A stretch of 64,000 bases of DNA from Pterois miles (taxonomy: Eukaryota > Chordata > Actinopteri > Perciformes > Scorpaenidae). The notes under the pieces were generated by a model. That model was not told where the DNA came from. It made no database searches and saw only the letters and a list, made by a program, of their open reading frames with translations. Location: NCBI GenBank assembly GCA_947000775.1, contig CAMQGK010000008.1, positions 10,492,501-10,556,500 on the forward strand, in the 5' to 3' direction. Position numbers and translations under genes: made by a program. This document shows, one piece after another, positions 12,480 to 25,165 of the stretch (positions within the stretch are counted from its first letter, which is position 1; each line of letters begins with the position of its first letter).

Positions 12480-13072
12480 AGAGAGCGAGTGTGTCTGTGA
12501 GACATCTTGGAAAATACAAAGATGAACCCTGAAGATATGAGGACAGTGCAGACAGATAGACAGACGAGAGAGAGAGAGGGGGAGAGAGATGGGTGGGAAA
12601 GAGAAAAGAGGAGGGAGGCAATGGCATCCAGGTATGAAATGACAAATAGGACAGCGGCAGCAAAAGATAGAGGGAGGTATATTGTGAAAAGAGGAAACAG
12701 GGGACCAGGTGAATATAAAGAGAAGGAGGAAGAGAAGGGAGGAATCCGATTTGAAAATAAACGAGTTAGGGAGGGGCGAGCGCGATGGAGGAATGGGGGA
12801 CTGAGAAGCGACAAATAAGAAGAAGATTTCCATAGAGAGCGATGGAAGAGGGAGAATAAGAGAGAGAGGGGAAGGATGTGAGAAAGAGACAATACGAGAT
12901 GTACAAATAAATGGAAATGGAGGGGGGCTGAGAAAGAAAACGACAGAACAAGAGTGTAAAAATTAGATGAAAGAGAGTAGAAAGTGAAGAGAGACCTGCA
13001 AAAACAAATCAGCAACACAAGACAGAGGCGGGGAGAAAAAAACAGCAGTAAGAAGAAGGGAGGTAGGGATCG

Positions 13073-13154
<82 letters not shown>

Positions 13155-13480
13155 GGCAAAAAATAGAAAGGAGACAACAATGTGAAAGCAGACATGGAAA
13201 GAAATATGAAGCCGCAAAAACAAATCAGCTAACAGAGCAGAGGGAGAGAAGGAACGAGACAAAGGTACACGAGGGAGAGATGAGAAATGACGGAGGGAGA
13301 GAGAGTGAATAATAACTAGAGAGAAAACTAACACGGAGGAAAATATGAAATGGAAGAGACTGAGATGGGAAGGAGATGGCGACAGAACGGACAGGAAGTT
13401 AAAACAGAGGAGGAATGATAAATGAGACGAGTTAGGAGGAGTGGAGGAGAGAGCCGATCGGATGGAAAAACAACATAAAC
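12480..13480 (+). repeat. Long purine-rich tract around a (GA)n array
   Basis: About 1 kb in which the plus strand is mostly A and G, with GAGAGA, GGAGG and AAAGA units. It produces very long minus-strand frames (up to 281 codons) of Ser-Leu repeats; their composition is that of the repeat. Such mirror-rich purine tracts can adopt triplex (H-DNA) structures. Confidence 0.8.
13075..13150 (+). repeat. (GA)38 microsatellite
   Basis: An uninterrupted GA repeat of 76 bp. Perfect arrays of this length usually vary in length between individuals. Confidence 0.95.
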
Positions 13481-13952
13481 GACAGGAATAGGAGAAGGCT
13501 TGTCGACAGCGGGGACATTCAATTATAGACTCAAAAACACCTGTATGCATGCAGGCACGCACCTACATGCATGTACTGTACACCTGTAATAAACACACAG
13601 AGACAGGAGGAAATTGATAGTGACAGCAGGAAGTGAGGAGGGCAGATGGAAATGGCTCCAGAGAAAAGGATGAGAGGGATAATAGGAGAAAAAAGATATA
13701 TAGCTGGGCAGAGGGAGATAGGCTGGAGTGTAGGTCACCCATTACTGTGCATGCAGTTATACTCGGAGATAAAATATGGGCACAGATGTAGCTGGTGTTC
13801 CTGGGGAGATGTATACGAAAACAATGCGTCGCTGCTTTCTTAATGGCTGAGAATGTGCCATGTTGTGGCCCTTTGTGAATTTATTGCCACTCAGATAGTA
13901 CAAACAGGTAAAGGGCTGGATTCAGCTGTCATCGCGAACTGTTGCATCTTTT

Positions 13953-14705
13953 AAAGCAAACAAAAATGGTTGTATGAGCAGATTTTGATTATTCATGATG
14001 AACATAAATGCAAAAAAGACAGAGATCAACAGACTCTGCTCGGGTTAAGTCAGCTGTAGTGGATCGTTTTTCTTTAATTTAGATATTTGGGGTGTAGAAA
14101 ACACTGCAGAAATGACCTTCAGGCTGTTACTTAGACGCAGTGAAGAAACGACTGTTACAGTAATATATGTAATATATGCATCTTTATAAAAAAAGGGGGG
14201 GCTAAAGCAAACAGAAATGGTAGTATGAGATTTGGATTATTCATGAGGAGCATAATGCCAAATAAGACAAGTCAACACACATTGCATAAGGTGAGCTGCA
14301 ATTAATCATTTTTCTTAAATTTAGACATTTAGGGTGCATATTAGGTTTTAAATGCTGCGTTTTCTCTCTAACTTCTGGGCTTGAACTTGTGTCTGCTGGT
14401 GAAAAATGGAAGTGGACAAATAGAAATAGGAAATACTGCAGAAATGACCTTCAGGCTGTTACTTAGAAGCAGTGAAGAAATGACTGTTACAATAATATAT
14501 GGATATATGGATCATTTTTCATGAATTTAGATATTTAGGGTGCATATTAGGTTTTAAACGCTGCGTGTTCTCTCTAAATTCTGGGCTTAAACTTGTGTCT
14601 GCTGGTGAAAAATGGAAGTGGACATATGGAAATTAGAAATACTGCAGAAGTGACCTTCAGGAAGCAGTGAAAAATTGACTGTTATAATAATATATGTAGT
14701 TAACG
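13953..14705 (+). repeat. Old three-unit tandem duplication
   Basis: Unit starts are near 13953, 14200 and 14506. Shared blocks: AAAGCAAACAAAAATGGT / AAAGCAAACAGAAATGGT (units 1, 2); TTTAGATATTTGGGGTG / TTTAGACATTTAGGGTGC / TTTAGATATTTAGGGTGC (all three); ACTGCAGAAATGACCTTCAG (units 1, 2) / ACTGCAGAAGTGACCTTCAG (unit 3). Units 2 and 3 share about 120 bp (TGCTGCGT, TCTGGGCTTGAACTTGTGTC) that is missing from unit 1. No coding frame runs through the units. The function, if any, is unknown. Confidence 0.8.
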
Positions 14706-15329
14706 ATATTTATAGCTTCCAACTTAAAAATGAAGTGAGTAACTTTGATAAAAAAGCTGTTTTATGAAATGGTCACTATAGATCTGGGGTGGGGCCATAT
14801 GAGAAACCCAGATTGTCAGATAACCTCTATTTTATCACTATAGGAAACATATTGTCATTCTTATTTTTCAGCATTTATTATACTCTACATCACTCCAGAT
14901 GGCATATTATTCAGAAAAAGACATTATATGCAGGAGACTTTGAACCGTACAGGACTGACTGTTTAAGGTTGTAATGTTTCCATTAATAAAACTTAACATT
15001 TAACTTAACTTAACACTTACATTTCCTTCTTTGCAAACTAAGCACAAAGCGTTACCGCCAACCTCTGCAAAAAAATACTTAGCAGTCCATGAGTTATTAC
15101 AGACTTTCCGCCTCAGCAGGTGATGCTACTTCAAACATCAATCACATCAGTTTACATCAACTGTGACAGGAAGAAGGGCACTAACAATACACCAGCTTTT
15201 CAAAACAAAAGCTGTTTTTTTAACTTTTTTTTTTAGCTTCATAAGTGAAATTGCATGGCTTGTCTGAGACCTCCCTGGCCGGACAGAACCATCACGCAGG
15301 CCGTATAATGTCCAGGTCTGATCTATAGA

Positions 15330-15583
15330 TTATAGGCTGATAATCTGTGAAAAAAATCATGTTGTCTGAACAGCCAATCAATCTTACAGGAGTCTCTAAG
15401 CAGCTGTCGATCACTGCACGAGACTCATATTGTAGCATACTCTTTAGGTGTAGTTTGAAAACTTTTCAACATGGCGGTCGGGTTTCAGATTATCTGTCTC
15501 ACGTACTAATCTCAGAATATAGTGACAGTTTTATAAAAATAACTTTTTTCATATTTGCTCCAAGTTACCAACTGCAGCTTTAA
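15330..15583 (+). mobile_element. TTAA-flanked MITE, family 2, right-hand part
   Basis: It ends AAGTTACCAACTGCAGCTTT then TAA, the inverted form of the left end at 43552 (TTAAAGCTGCAGTTGGTAAC). The interior shares AATCTGTGAAAAAAATCATG, a CAATCA-rich segment and a TTTTCAACATGGC block with the 43552 copy. The left end is missing or too diverged to see, so this is a partial, non-coding copy. Confidence 0.65.
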
Positions 15584-15585
15584 AT

Positions 15586-17950
15586 CTCCTAATGAACAGT
15601 TACAGAGAAAGATGGAAAACAATAAAAAGTTATATGTGCTATGACATGACCTGATTAATACGCCAACGATCATTTATACCGGTGAGGATGGCTGGATCAT
15701 ACACACAGTAAATATGGTCAGAAATAATAGCATCAACAAAAGTGTAGGGAAAAATTGGAAATTACAAGTTTCTTTTACAACTAAGTGAAAGCAGCGTAAC
15801 AGCAACTCTAGCGCTCAGTATCAAGGTGCATGTCAGTATCATCATGAATGTAAAGATGTAGACCGTCACAATGGGCTCCCTTTGCAAATATTCAACAAAA
15901 AAGACCTTTTATGATTAAACCCTATATTTTTTTAGTTGTTCCATAATGTCACCAGTTAATGAGATGTTGAGATGAGGACCAGGGTGTAGGATGCTCTGGG
16001 GTCTACACATGTTCACATATGCACATTAGCAAGCGACGCTTCTGCAAATATCCAGTGAGTATTACCTACAGAGTCCACTCCGCCTTTGCTTATAAAACTA
16101 GGTTTACAACATCATAACCTTCGTTACATCTCAGCTCTGCGTTGTAACTAACTTGCCTGGTGCCACAGGTTTGTACGAAGTTACGGCGCTCAAACTAAGC
16201 TAAGTTAGCGGTTGCTCATTTTTGAATTCATGCTATGCTTTCTGACTTATCTTTCCTCTTACAGCAATGATGTCTAAGTGTTGGGCTTTCTGCATGAGAG
16301 TGTTATGAAACTCATTTGGTTTGTTTGGGTTTTCTATTAAATTCCTCCATGAGATGCATCCGTTTACTATTCCTCCTGCAACACACCTATTTCTCTACAA
16401 GAATTATTTATTTTCTCACCATTATAACCGAAAAACCAAACAGGTAACCGTTACTACTCTCAAAATTGGGAGATCTATATCACTGAATGAAGACTGAATA
16501 ACAGAAATGACTGCAAAAATCTATTGGCATTGATTGCCTGTAATAGTTTTAGGATTTCCTTTACAACATGTGGAACCGGGAGCAGTTTATCTGAAGACTG
16601 AGAGTGTGACGGAGCATTTCAGAGCGTGTGCTCGAGCATGTTCCCCCAATTTTCTATAAGCTTTTGTCTTTGAATGACAATAGATTTTAGTGTTTCAGCA
16701 CATTAGACTCTCCTGGATGAGCTGCAGGAACAGGATGAAAAACTAGTCGCGCTGTATTGACCCCGAAGTGGAAAGCTATTTGAAAAGAAGACAATGCAAT
16801 CAGGGGCCAAAACCTCAAACAACAAACATTCCTCAGCACTTTCAACTGTCAAATATCTGTGATTAAAATGTTTGACTCCATAATATTAGAAATGATTTCT
16901 GTGTAGGTTGTCTATTATTAGTAATGATTTTTGTCTGGCTATTTTGATGAATGAAATTACAAATGATAGGATGGTGCACGGAGAAAGGAGAGAGGATGGA
17001 GAGAGGCAGAAAAAGGGGAAAGAAAGTGAGACAGTAATTGAACGATACCACCACATGCATGAGAAAGCTGAGCGGAGGGTGCACTAATGGAGGAAAGGGA
17101 GAAATAGAAATGTCACTCCATAAAATATCAAGCTAATTTGAGCCCATAATTACCATGGAGATGAGTGGCAGAGGTGAGCGGAGAGCACTGTATGTGTATG
17201 TATGTGAGATTTGACCACAGATTCATGTGAAAAAAACACACACGGTTACAACACATTGACGGCTTCTTTCTCTGTCAAGCAACAGCACAACGAGACGCAC
17301 TCTGCGGGACTAAGTCAGCTCACGTCGGAGGCTCTCTCCATGCATGACCTCTCAAGGTCAAAATGTGGTTTCTTTGGAAATTACATCCTGTACGGCCGTG
17401 TGTGTACCTGCAGCGCCGGCGCTTTGCTCTGCTGCAGGGTGTGTGTTTGTGGTGTTCACACACCTGGTCAGGGGTCCGGGGTGTTACTGGAGTTAACAAG
17501 GCGGCATGTGAGCGGTGTGTGTGTCCCTTGTGCTCTCCACACTTCTTATTACTGTGTATTTGTCACGCGTCACAAGTTTTAGTGTGTTTTCACACCGGTG
17601 GTTCAGAAAAAAAAAAAGACGCATTGTTGCCGTTAAGTTCTGGTCAAAGGAGAATAAACATGAAGTCATGAAAACTCATTGATTGGACAGTTTTGTGGAC
17701 GTAGGGGCAGGGGAATAATCCTAAATAATGTGGGGAAATAATTTATGTAACACAGAAATTCAAATGTATAAGAATTGCTTTTCATTTTTAAAGATTTACT
17801 GATTTACTGTAACTGACTAAAATATTTGATCCCATGATTGTCTATATTTTATATTAATCACAAATTAGTTATTTTATCATATTAAATGAGGACCAAATGG
17901 CCGAAGCTACAAAAAATAACTTGAGTTGTAATAAACCATAATTTTCTTTA
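15586..17950. other. Unassigned intronic sequence
   Basis: No exon or transposon recognised. It contains a purine-rich patch near 16980-17100. Plus-strand frames at 17211-17582 and 17363-17671 (123 and 102 codons, Cys/His-rich) match nothing I know and come from GTGTGT-rich sequence. Confidence 0.4.
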
Positions 17951-17956
17951 TTTTTC

Positions 17957-18472
17957 AAGGGCAGTCAACTGATTAATATTATTAATTTTGATTAATCACA
18001 TGATTGTCCATAGTTAATCATGATTAATCACATTTTTTTATCTGTTCAAAATGTACCTATAAGGGAAATTTGTCAAGTATTTAATACTCCTATCAACATG
18101 GGAGCGAGCAAATATGCTATGCAGACGTATGTTTATATTTATTATTGTTCATCAATTAATAACACAAAACCATGATGAATATTATCCTGAAACCCTCACA
18201 GGTTCTGACTTATATATTAAATATGCTTAAATATGCTGAAATCATAAACTGCCTTTTCCTTGCCAAAATTTAGCACAAGCTTGTAGCATTATTTAGCCTT
18301 CTTAGCGGCAAGCTAGTACGACCTGATTGGATTCATCATGTATGGTCACTATAAAACTGAGCCTGCTACAACATTAAAATCGCAATTTGTGTTAATGTGT
18401 TAAAGAAATTAGTGGCGTTTAAGCAAATTTGAGTTAACGCATTATTATTGCCTTAATTTTGACACCCCTAAT
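17957..18472 (+). mobile_element. hAT-like non-autonomous repeat, ATTAATC family, near full-length copy
   Basis: Starts AAGGGCAGTCAA and ends TTGACACCCCTAA, imperfect inverted ends of hAT character (consensus-like GGGCTGTCAA / TTGACAGCCC, inferred from the other copies). The interior has ATTAATCACATGATTGTCCA, TCTGTTCAAAATGTACC, AGTATTTAATACTC and GTGTTAAAGAAATTAGTGGC. This copy lacks the AAGTGGGCATG module carried by the copies at 24930 and 28866. No transposase is encoded and no target duplication is evident. Confidence 0.7.
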
Positions 18473-18474
18473 GG

Positions 18475-19200
18475 AAATACGGCAAACCATACAATAATAA
18501 TACTCTAAAAATATAAAGATATAACCAAATCAGGACAAATCAAAAATTGGGTTGAATGATCAATCCAGCTTTCTGGCTTACATTAACTCAGCATGTGTTC
18601 TGTCTTTTACTTAAACAGCCGTGTGGTTGAAATCTACCCAGTTTGGTTAGTTTTCAAGCACAGAACAACACAGGTGACTCCTGACTGCTTTGTTTACGGC
18701 AATGAAGAAAATGAAAGATAATGGCTGCGAATCATTCAGGGTGTTTACGGTGGGCAAACAAAGGTGTTCACGGTGATGTGGAACGTAAGACAAACACTAA
18801 TTAGGACTCAACCTGTTTTGAAATTGCTCTTTGGACGATGGGACACACACAAAGAAACAGACAGGCTTGCAAACCCATAAACACACTGTAAAACACATTA
18901 TTAATACATTGAGTGATGAATGCAAATGTGTGCTAATAAAAGAAACAAACAAGAGAAAGCTGCATGTCGGGGTGGAGCGGTAGAAACTGAGAGAGTAACG
19001 CTGGCTGACACAATGAGAAGAGGAGACAATTGATTTATTGGGATGAATTATGTGATGACAGTTTAATCCTTTTCTGATATTCTAATTGAGGCTGATAAGG
19101 AATGAAAGAGGATGAAGGACCGAGGTCTTGTAGCTCCCTCTGGGCTACAAACACTGCCACAGTAAGGATTTCACTTCCTCTGGAGCTACATGGATTTTTT
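18475..19200. other. Unassigned intronic sequence
   Basis: No gene or repeat recognised beyond short A/T runs. Confidence 0.4.
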
Positions 19201-19209
19201 TTTTTTTAA

Positions 19210-19500
19210 AGTCCACTGAATCGCTCATGACAGTGGGAAGGAAGGACAGGGAGACGGCAAAGTGGGGAAGAGGAAAAGGAAGAAGTGAAATGAGGTGCTG
19301 AGTAACAGGAGGAGGTGGATAATAGGAACACGGGGAGGAGAGAGAGGAACGGCAGGATGTGGCCTTATTACAGCACTTGCTGTCTTTTTGCGGACAGAGA
19401 AGATGGGATGGAGGGGGTAAGAGAAGAGGAAGGGAAATACGTTGAAATGTCAAGAGGCTGAGGGATGACATCAGTGAATGGACGAAGGGAGAGAAAAATC
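19210..19500 (+). repeat. Purine-rich tract
   Basis: The plus strand is mostly A and G (GGAAGGACAGGGAG, GGGGAAGAGGAAAAGG). A 108-codon minus-strand frame is a translation of this composition. Confidence 0.55.
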
Positions 19501-21800
19501 TGGATACTAGGTTATGAAAAATGAGAAATTTGGAGAAAAGGGCATCATTAGCATTGAGAAACAGTATGGCTTCACCGTGTAGGTCAGTCTGAGTTTGTGG
19601 CTAAATTGCTATACAGATGGTCAGTGGACATGTCTATGATGTTAAATCCATCCAATACATGGCGGCCTGCTTGTAAACTTTCTGTTATTCTGTCTAAAAA
19701 ATCCATCAAAATCTACTTCTGAGGACATTTCAGAGAGAAACAGGCGATGCAACAGCTGAATCTTTCATTTTAGAAGAAGATTGCCTAGTTTGACAGCTTG
19801 GTCTAAGCTTCGTATAAACCGGACGCGTCACACTGGAGGCGCTTGAAAGAGCGACGGCCAATGAGGAAACTCCAATGCTTGGCCGACCAATCGTGACAGG
19901 CCCTCTGCGGCCAAGCGTAAAAACCAGAGGTTTGACTTGATGGATAGGAAGAGAGAGAAGGACAGAGGATGGATGAAATGGTCAGACGTGATGGAGTGAT
20001 TCTCTACAGATAAATGGAGATATCTGTGGGAAGAGATTGATGGAGGGATCAGCAGATTGATGGAAAGACAAAAGTGTGATCGCTGCTCTGTTGTTGGTGC
20101 TATCAAATATAGACAAAGACAAATATCACACACATGCCCTCTTCATTCATCCCTCTACTGTACAGTATGAAGTCAAATCTGTTTTCCCCCGCAGTACACG
20201 ACAAAGCCATATTTCCCTCTCTTTGCTTTACAGGAGTAACGTGGTTTTGGGCTTCGGTAAATTGTCTTCATCATCCACTTCACACATCACACTATGGGAG
20301 TAAAGGCTTTTCCTTGGAATCAGTTTCACATCTCGCCAAGCTAAACTGATCACAGAGGCTTATGTGCCAAAAGGTCGGCGGATACATCGGACGCGATGAG
20401 CGCCTGCTGAAGGCAAATACATCAAAACACAAAATGTCAAGGTGCTGCTTTAATACCTGCCGCCTCTCCTCCCCTCCCTGCTTGCTTGATCCCAAAGCAC
20501 GCAGTCCATCCCTCGCCTGTCAGTCTGTCGACAGGGCCGCCGCCACCCTCACGCTATGGCATCCATCACCCCTCATCCCCGTCTCCCCCTCCGTCCCACG
20601 TCCCTCCATTCACACCTTAGTCATGTTAGTTCCACTCCTCTCTCACCTAAACATGTATGTTCCCACAGAACATGATCTTTTTAATAACCACTGAAAAGCT
20701 ATGAACGTTAAGCATGAGAAAGAGTTTTTTTTACTTGTATATGCTTCTTCATCCACAGCGGTGGTGACATAAAAAATAAATACTAGTTGAGATGCTCTAT
20801 TATGATTGCACCAGGTGTAATCTGTCTCCAGTGTTCTACCAGACGCTGTTTAGCTCCCAGAACAGCAGCAAAGCTTTCACTCACAGAGCTGCCAATTAAA
20901 AACAACTCTCCCTTCTTCTCAGTATTGCATGAAGCTGTGATTAATATTTATATGATCATGTAGAATTTATTCTAATTTATATGCATTTTTAATTTAACAT
21001 TTCATTTTTAAAATGTAATTCTTAAGTGTAAAAAAAAATGTAAAAATTGCTGCAAAAATGTGCCTGTGATTGTTCTGGTGAGCCTATTTTTAAAGCAAAG
21101 TTAGATAATATGGTATAGCGTATTCTTTCAGATCTGTCAGTCACGAGGGGCGGCGGAGACAAGCTCGGGACTGTGGTGGTGCGTTCAGGTACCTGTGAGA
21201 AGATGAACTACAAAGTAAAGAAAACAGGGTTGAGTAATGATTCCATTAGCAGCCTATTAGCTGACAAACACGGCGCAGAGATTTATAAAATTATGAGATT
21301 TTATAACTGTGTTGGCACCCCCGCTGCGCCATGATGATAATGAGTTCCGGTCTCTATTAATTCAACAATGTAGGCTGCTGTGTACATACAGGCAACACTT
21401 TTTTTTTTCTGAAGCGATTTCTTTTTTTTAATGTTAGTAACTCCAGTAGTCATGTACTATGAGAATATCATTATCATTATCTTGGACCTTGGAAACAGCT
21501 ATTGGCATGTGTTGACTTTTAAAGGGAAAATGTACCACTTTTTATGTGGATGTCCAATCAGTGCTGATTATAAATGTGGTCGATTGAAACAACAAATATC
21601 TGTGTGTACTACATTGATGCAGAGAGCTGAATTGCATCCAGCGCCATCATTTGACCTGACAGAGATGTAGCTGGAGGTGAGGCAGAGCTGCAGGCTTCTA
21701 TTTCAGCTTGGATTTCTGGTCTTCGCCTCTAGGTAGCCAGGGCGGACGCTCTAAATGACGTTCAAAAACAGTTCATGAACACCTTCCTTGTTCTTTCCGA
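19500..21800. other. Unassigned intronic sequence
   Basis: No exon recognised. The segment at 20360-20600 has more CpG than its surroundings and a 110-codon frame of no known family. The region 20930-21080 is strongly AT-rich. Confidence 0.35.
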
Positions 21801-22115
21801 CAGTGAAAATCCCATCCCAAAATATGAGTGCAGAGGAAGTTATGGAGGAGGATACATTTTACAGCATTTTGGCTGACTTGGATATTCAACTGTAATAATT
21901 CAAGATGGAGTATTAGGCCGAAGAAATGCGACATCGTCAATGTAGACGTGCAGAAAGTCCGCTCAACAGCGAGAGCGACACCATCGTGGCGTGCAAGCAT
22001 TCCTATGTGCGTATTTTTCAGGGCACAACGGCTGCAAGATAAAAATAGTTCAACTTTTGGTATGCTGCAGCACGCACCGCATGTCATGTGATGAGGAACA
22101 ACCAATCACAGCCAG
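21800..22115 (+). repeat. Possible interspersed DNA repeat
   Basis: The segment with GCGACATCGTCAATGTAG, CATCGTGGCGTGCAAGCATT and CATGTCATGTGATGAGGAAC resembles a fish interspersed repeat I have seen, but there is no second copy in the window. A short frame starting MEEDTFYSIL near 21843 stops after about 17 codons. Confidence 0.35.
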
Positions 22116-22119
22116 CATA

Positions 22120-23640
22120 TATAGACCTAACCCAACCCACCCTGTTCCCACTGCTCCAGACATTCTACAAGCCCAACATACAAAAACTTTCCTTACATTC
22201 ACCAATCAGTCGGCCAGTGCCACAAAAGCCATGAACAACTAATCCTTTTAGTGCAGGGCTACCCAGAGCCTTATAAACTGTTCCACACACTATTTGCTTC
22301 ACCTTTTCCGTCCAAGAACATCACAACATCCGCTTGTAAAGTCAGCCAAACAAACACAGAGAAATCGAGCAGTAATGTTTGAGGGACTGACTGCTGGAAA
22401 TCCATTTATCTTTATGTCATATCATCATCAACACTGATGTACATAACATTTGGCAGTTTTTTCCTTCAAGTCAACATAGATGAGACATCGTTAAGGTGCA
22501 TGGAGAGGTGCAAACACCATGACCATGCAATACTTTCCAAAAGCTCCAGAACAACGAATAGATGGACCTTAAATTGAGCTTGTTTTGTCAGCCGATGATA
22601 AAAATTGCTGTCAGCAACTGGACAGTACTCAAACTCTTTCAGCAGGTCCAGTCCTCATTCGTAAGTGCAGTTTTCTTTTCGTCAACACCGAAATGTCAGA
22701 TTAACGCAGTATGTGAAAAACATTTAGTCATCCCAGAAAAGAAAACTGGAAGCGCTGCAATGAACAGCAGCAGACAGTTGTTTCCTTCGTCTGCTCTGAA
22801 AGCTCCATTAAAAGAAGGGAAGAGAAAGAGAAGAGATAGAAAGCTCTCATTTGCCTGTTACCCATTTTCTCCTCTGAGGAGAAGGAGATGAAAAAAGTAA
22901 GGCTGGACCCATGAGTGATTAGAAATGTTGGATCTTTGCTTCGGTTTTGTTCACAAACACCCGTCAGTCTAGTGTTTCCACAGTCAGAAATACACCCCAT
23001 TTCCCATCTGTCCTTCTGCTCTGCTGTTTTCCTCAAATCTTCATTAAGATGGAAAAGCGTTTCATAATCTAGTGCTACGTACAGGATAGCTGATTTTTGT
23101 GCTTCCTGGAAAAAGTAGCCTGTCCACTTCGGTGTATGACTCCTGCCCTCTCCTGTTGATGCACAGCAGCTCTTTCACAGCGTTGCACAATCTGAGCAAG
23201 TGGCAGCAATTTTCAACAGCGTTATCACCACTTGAGTTTTAGTTAAAAGTTTGATGCCACTGCAGAAGCCCTCGAACTGCAGCTGTTTGGCCATTGGCTT
23301 CACATTTGGGGGGTCCTGTTTCGGGGTATCTGTATTGACTCTGAAAAAGGGCCACAGGATTGATTCCATCTCCACTCGTCAAAGTAAATTATCCCAGCTG
23401 CACCTCAAGTGACCAAAAGCCAACGGCGTGACGGCTTTCCCCCGCCTCCTGTCACTGCAGTTGCTGACCTTGTCGCAGCCCTTGGGTAATAATTTATTCA
23501 TCTGTCCCTCAAAAATAGCATTCCTCCATCCACGCTTTTCAGTGTTGATTGTGTTTGGCTCATTCATATTGCATGGTAATGGTAGGAGGGAGGGTTGTCG
23601 CTCTCTTGACACATTTCATAGCTCAACTACACGGCTAAAT
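22120..23640. other. Unassigned intronic sequence
   Basis: No exon, RNA gene or transposon recognised. Frames near 22562 and 22728 (109 and 102 codons) overlap each other on opposite strands and match nothing known. Confidence 0.4.
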
Positions 23641-23644
23641 GGTG

Positions 23645-23860
23645 TAGGAAGGCAGAGAAGAAGAGGGAGGTGGCGAAGAGATGGGATGAGATGATGAGAG
23701 AAAGGGGTGGAAGAGAGGGAGAAGCAGTGCTTGGAGGGGGGTAAAGACGTGGAGGAAAAATGTACATTATTTTAAAGATGAGTGGTATGATGGGAGGGAA
23801 AAGTGGAGTGATGCAGGGGGAGCTGAAGGGAGAAAATATAGGGTGGAAACAAGGCAGAAT
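23645..23860 (+). repeat. Purine-rich tract
   Basis: The plus strand is mostly A and G (GGCAGAGAAGAAGAGGGAGG, GAGAGGGAGAAG). Confidence 0.55.
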
Positions 23861-24221
23861 GTCCTTGAAGTGAAAAGGTCACAAGCTATTCCTCTCATAT
23901 TTGGTGAGAAAAGCACTATACAGCTCTTCACAGTGAGAAATAATGCACCCTGAAAGCGAGAAAGCTACATAATGGACTAAACAGCTTATATTTTTTTGAG
24001 CCTGCATCCCGAAATCAGGTGTGAATCTGAAATACACACCGCTGACTTGAGTACAAGCTCAAATTGTCAGATGAATGTTTCATCTGAATGTGGTGATTTA
24101 TCAAGTTAATGCTGAAATAAAACATTTGGTCTGATCACTGAGCCACAATAAACTGTTAATGAACTAAAACAACTCCACCCTGGGGGGATTAATTAATGGA
24201 CTCAAATTCAATTGAAATAAA

Positions 24222-24440
24222 TCTGCGTATGCGCAACACGACTATTTATTTCTCCGCCCTCGCTCTCGACCGAGAGACAGATGATTTGTTTGATTGGAAA
24301 GCCGCCGGTGCAACTCCAATTCAATCACATCTGAAGAGTCAAAAACCGCTGCGTTGAGTCACCACGCAGCAACGGCGGTGTTTTATTTACAGCATCCATG
24401 ACGAGCCGAGAGAAGGGGAGAAACCAGAGGGTCTCTGGGA
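24222..24440. promoter_or_regulatory. CpG-rich segment with an NRF1-like site
   Basis: In otherwise AT-rich sequence this 200-bp segment has many CpGs (CTCCGCCCTCGCTCTCGACC, GCCGCCGGTGC, AACGGCGGTG). At 24224-24235 it has TGCGTATGCGCA, one base from the NRF1 palindrome TGCGCATGCGCA. This could mark an intronic promoter, an enhancer or an old repeat. No transcript is visible. Confidence 0.25.
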
Positions 24441-24769
24441 AATTTATAGTTTCCCGATTGCAGTAAATTTAACATGCCGACAATGATATTATTGATCAAC
24501 CTCCCTGGTCTGCTTGTGTGCACTGCTTAGCTCTAGATTGCAGATTTGACAAGATACTAGGGCCGTGTACTGGCAAGAATCTGGAAATACGATACAATCA
24601 TGATACCAGGGAAAACAACTAAATATATTGTGAAAATGTAAGCATGGCAATATATTGTGATTTTTAAAATTTAACAGGAAAACTGGAGAGAACGCACTAG
24701 AAATACACAATTTCAGATTTATACTGCATGAAAAAAACTGTATGCTTTTTGCCCAAAACTGCATGTGAT

Positions 24770-24923
24770 CTTTACTTGTTACTGTTACTTATTTTATTGT
24801 CAATTCATTGCACTTTCTCTTTTAATTTTTACTATACTGTATTTATCTGTACTGTGTTGATGCTGCTATGACACCCGAATTTCCCTCCGGGGATTAATAA
24901 AGGTTCACTTATCTTATCTTATC
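24770..24923 (+). mobile_element. 5'-truncated LINE 3' end, with 4-bp target duplication
   Basis: A 154-bp insertion splits GCATGTGAT|TATCATAAAGTGGGCAT, which is continuous in the copy at 28855. TGAT is repeated at 24766-24769 and 24924-24927. The insert ends AATTTCCCTCCGGGGATTAA, TAAAGG and then (ATCTT)n-like repeats. This is a LINE-type 3' tail with a small CCNNNGG hairpin, also seen at 35519, 41141 and in the SINE at 54031. No protein-coding part remains. Confidence 0.75.
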
Positions 24924-24927
24924 TGAT

Positions 24928-25165
24928 TATCATAAAGTGGGCATATCTGTAAAGGGGCGACATGTGGGTACCCATAGAACCCATTTTCATTCACTTATCT
25001 TGAGGTCAGAGGTCAAGGGACCCCTGTGAAAATCGACACACCAGTTTTTCCTCGCCAAAATTTAGCTAAAGTTTGGAGTGTCATTTAGCCTCCTTCCTGA
25101 TTAACTTGTACAAAATAGCTGGTTCCAATGGATTCCTTCAGTTTTCCACTTTTATATGATGCTAG
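24928..25165 (+). repeat. Shared GGTACCCA module and downstream part
   Basis: Reads ATCATAAAGTGGGCATATCT, GTGGGTACCCATAGAACCC, TGAGGTCAGAGGTCAAGGGA and GGTTCCAATGGATTCCTTCA, closely matching 28866-29075 and 63285-63425. The typical TTGACAGCCC end is absent here. Confidence 0.75.

Noticed and set aside
12350..13562. Minus-strand frames of up to 281 codons rich in Ser and Leu
   Set aside because: They translate (GA)n and purine-rich sequence; composition follows the repeat, and several frames overlap equally well.
17211..17671. Two overlapping Cys-rich frames that looked like a small secreted protein
   Set aside because: No signal peptide pattern, no splice support, and the sequence is GTGTGT-rich.
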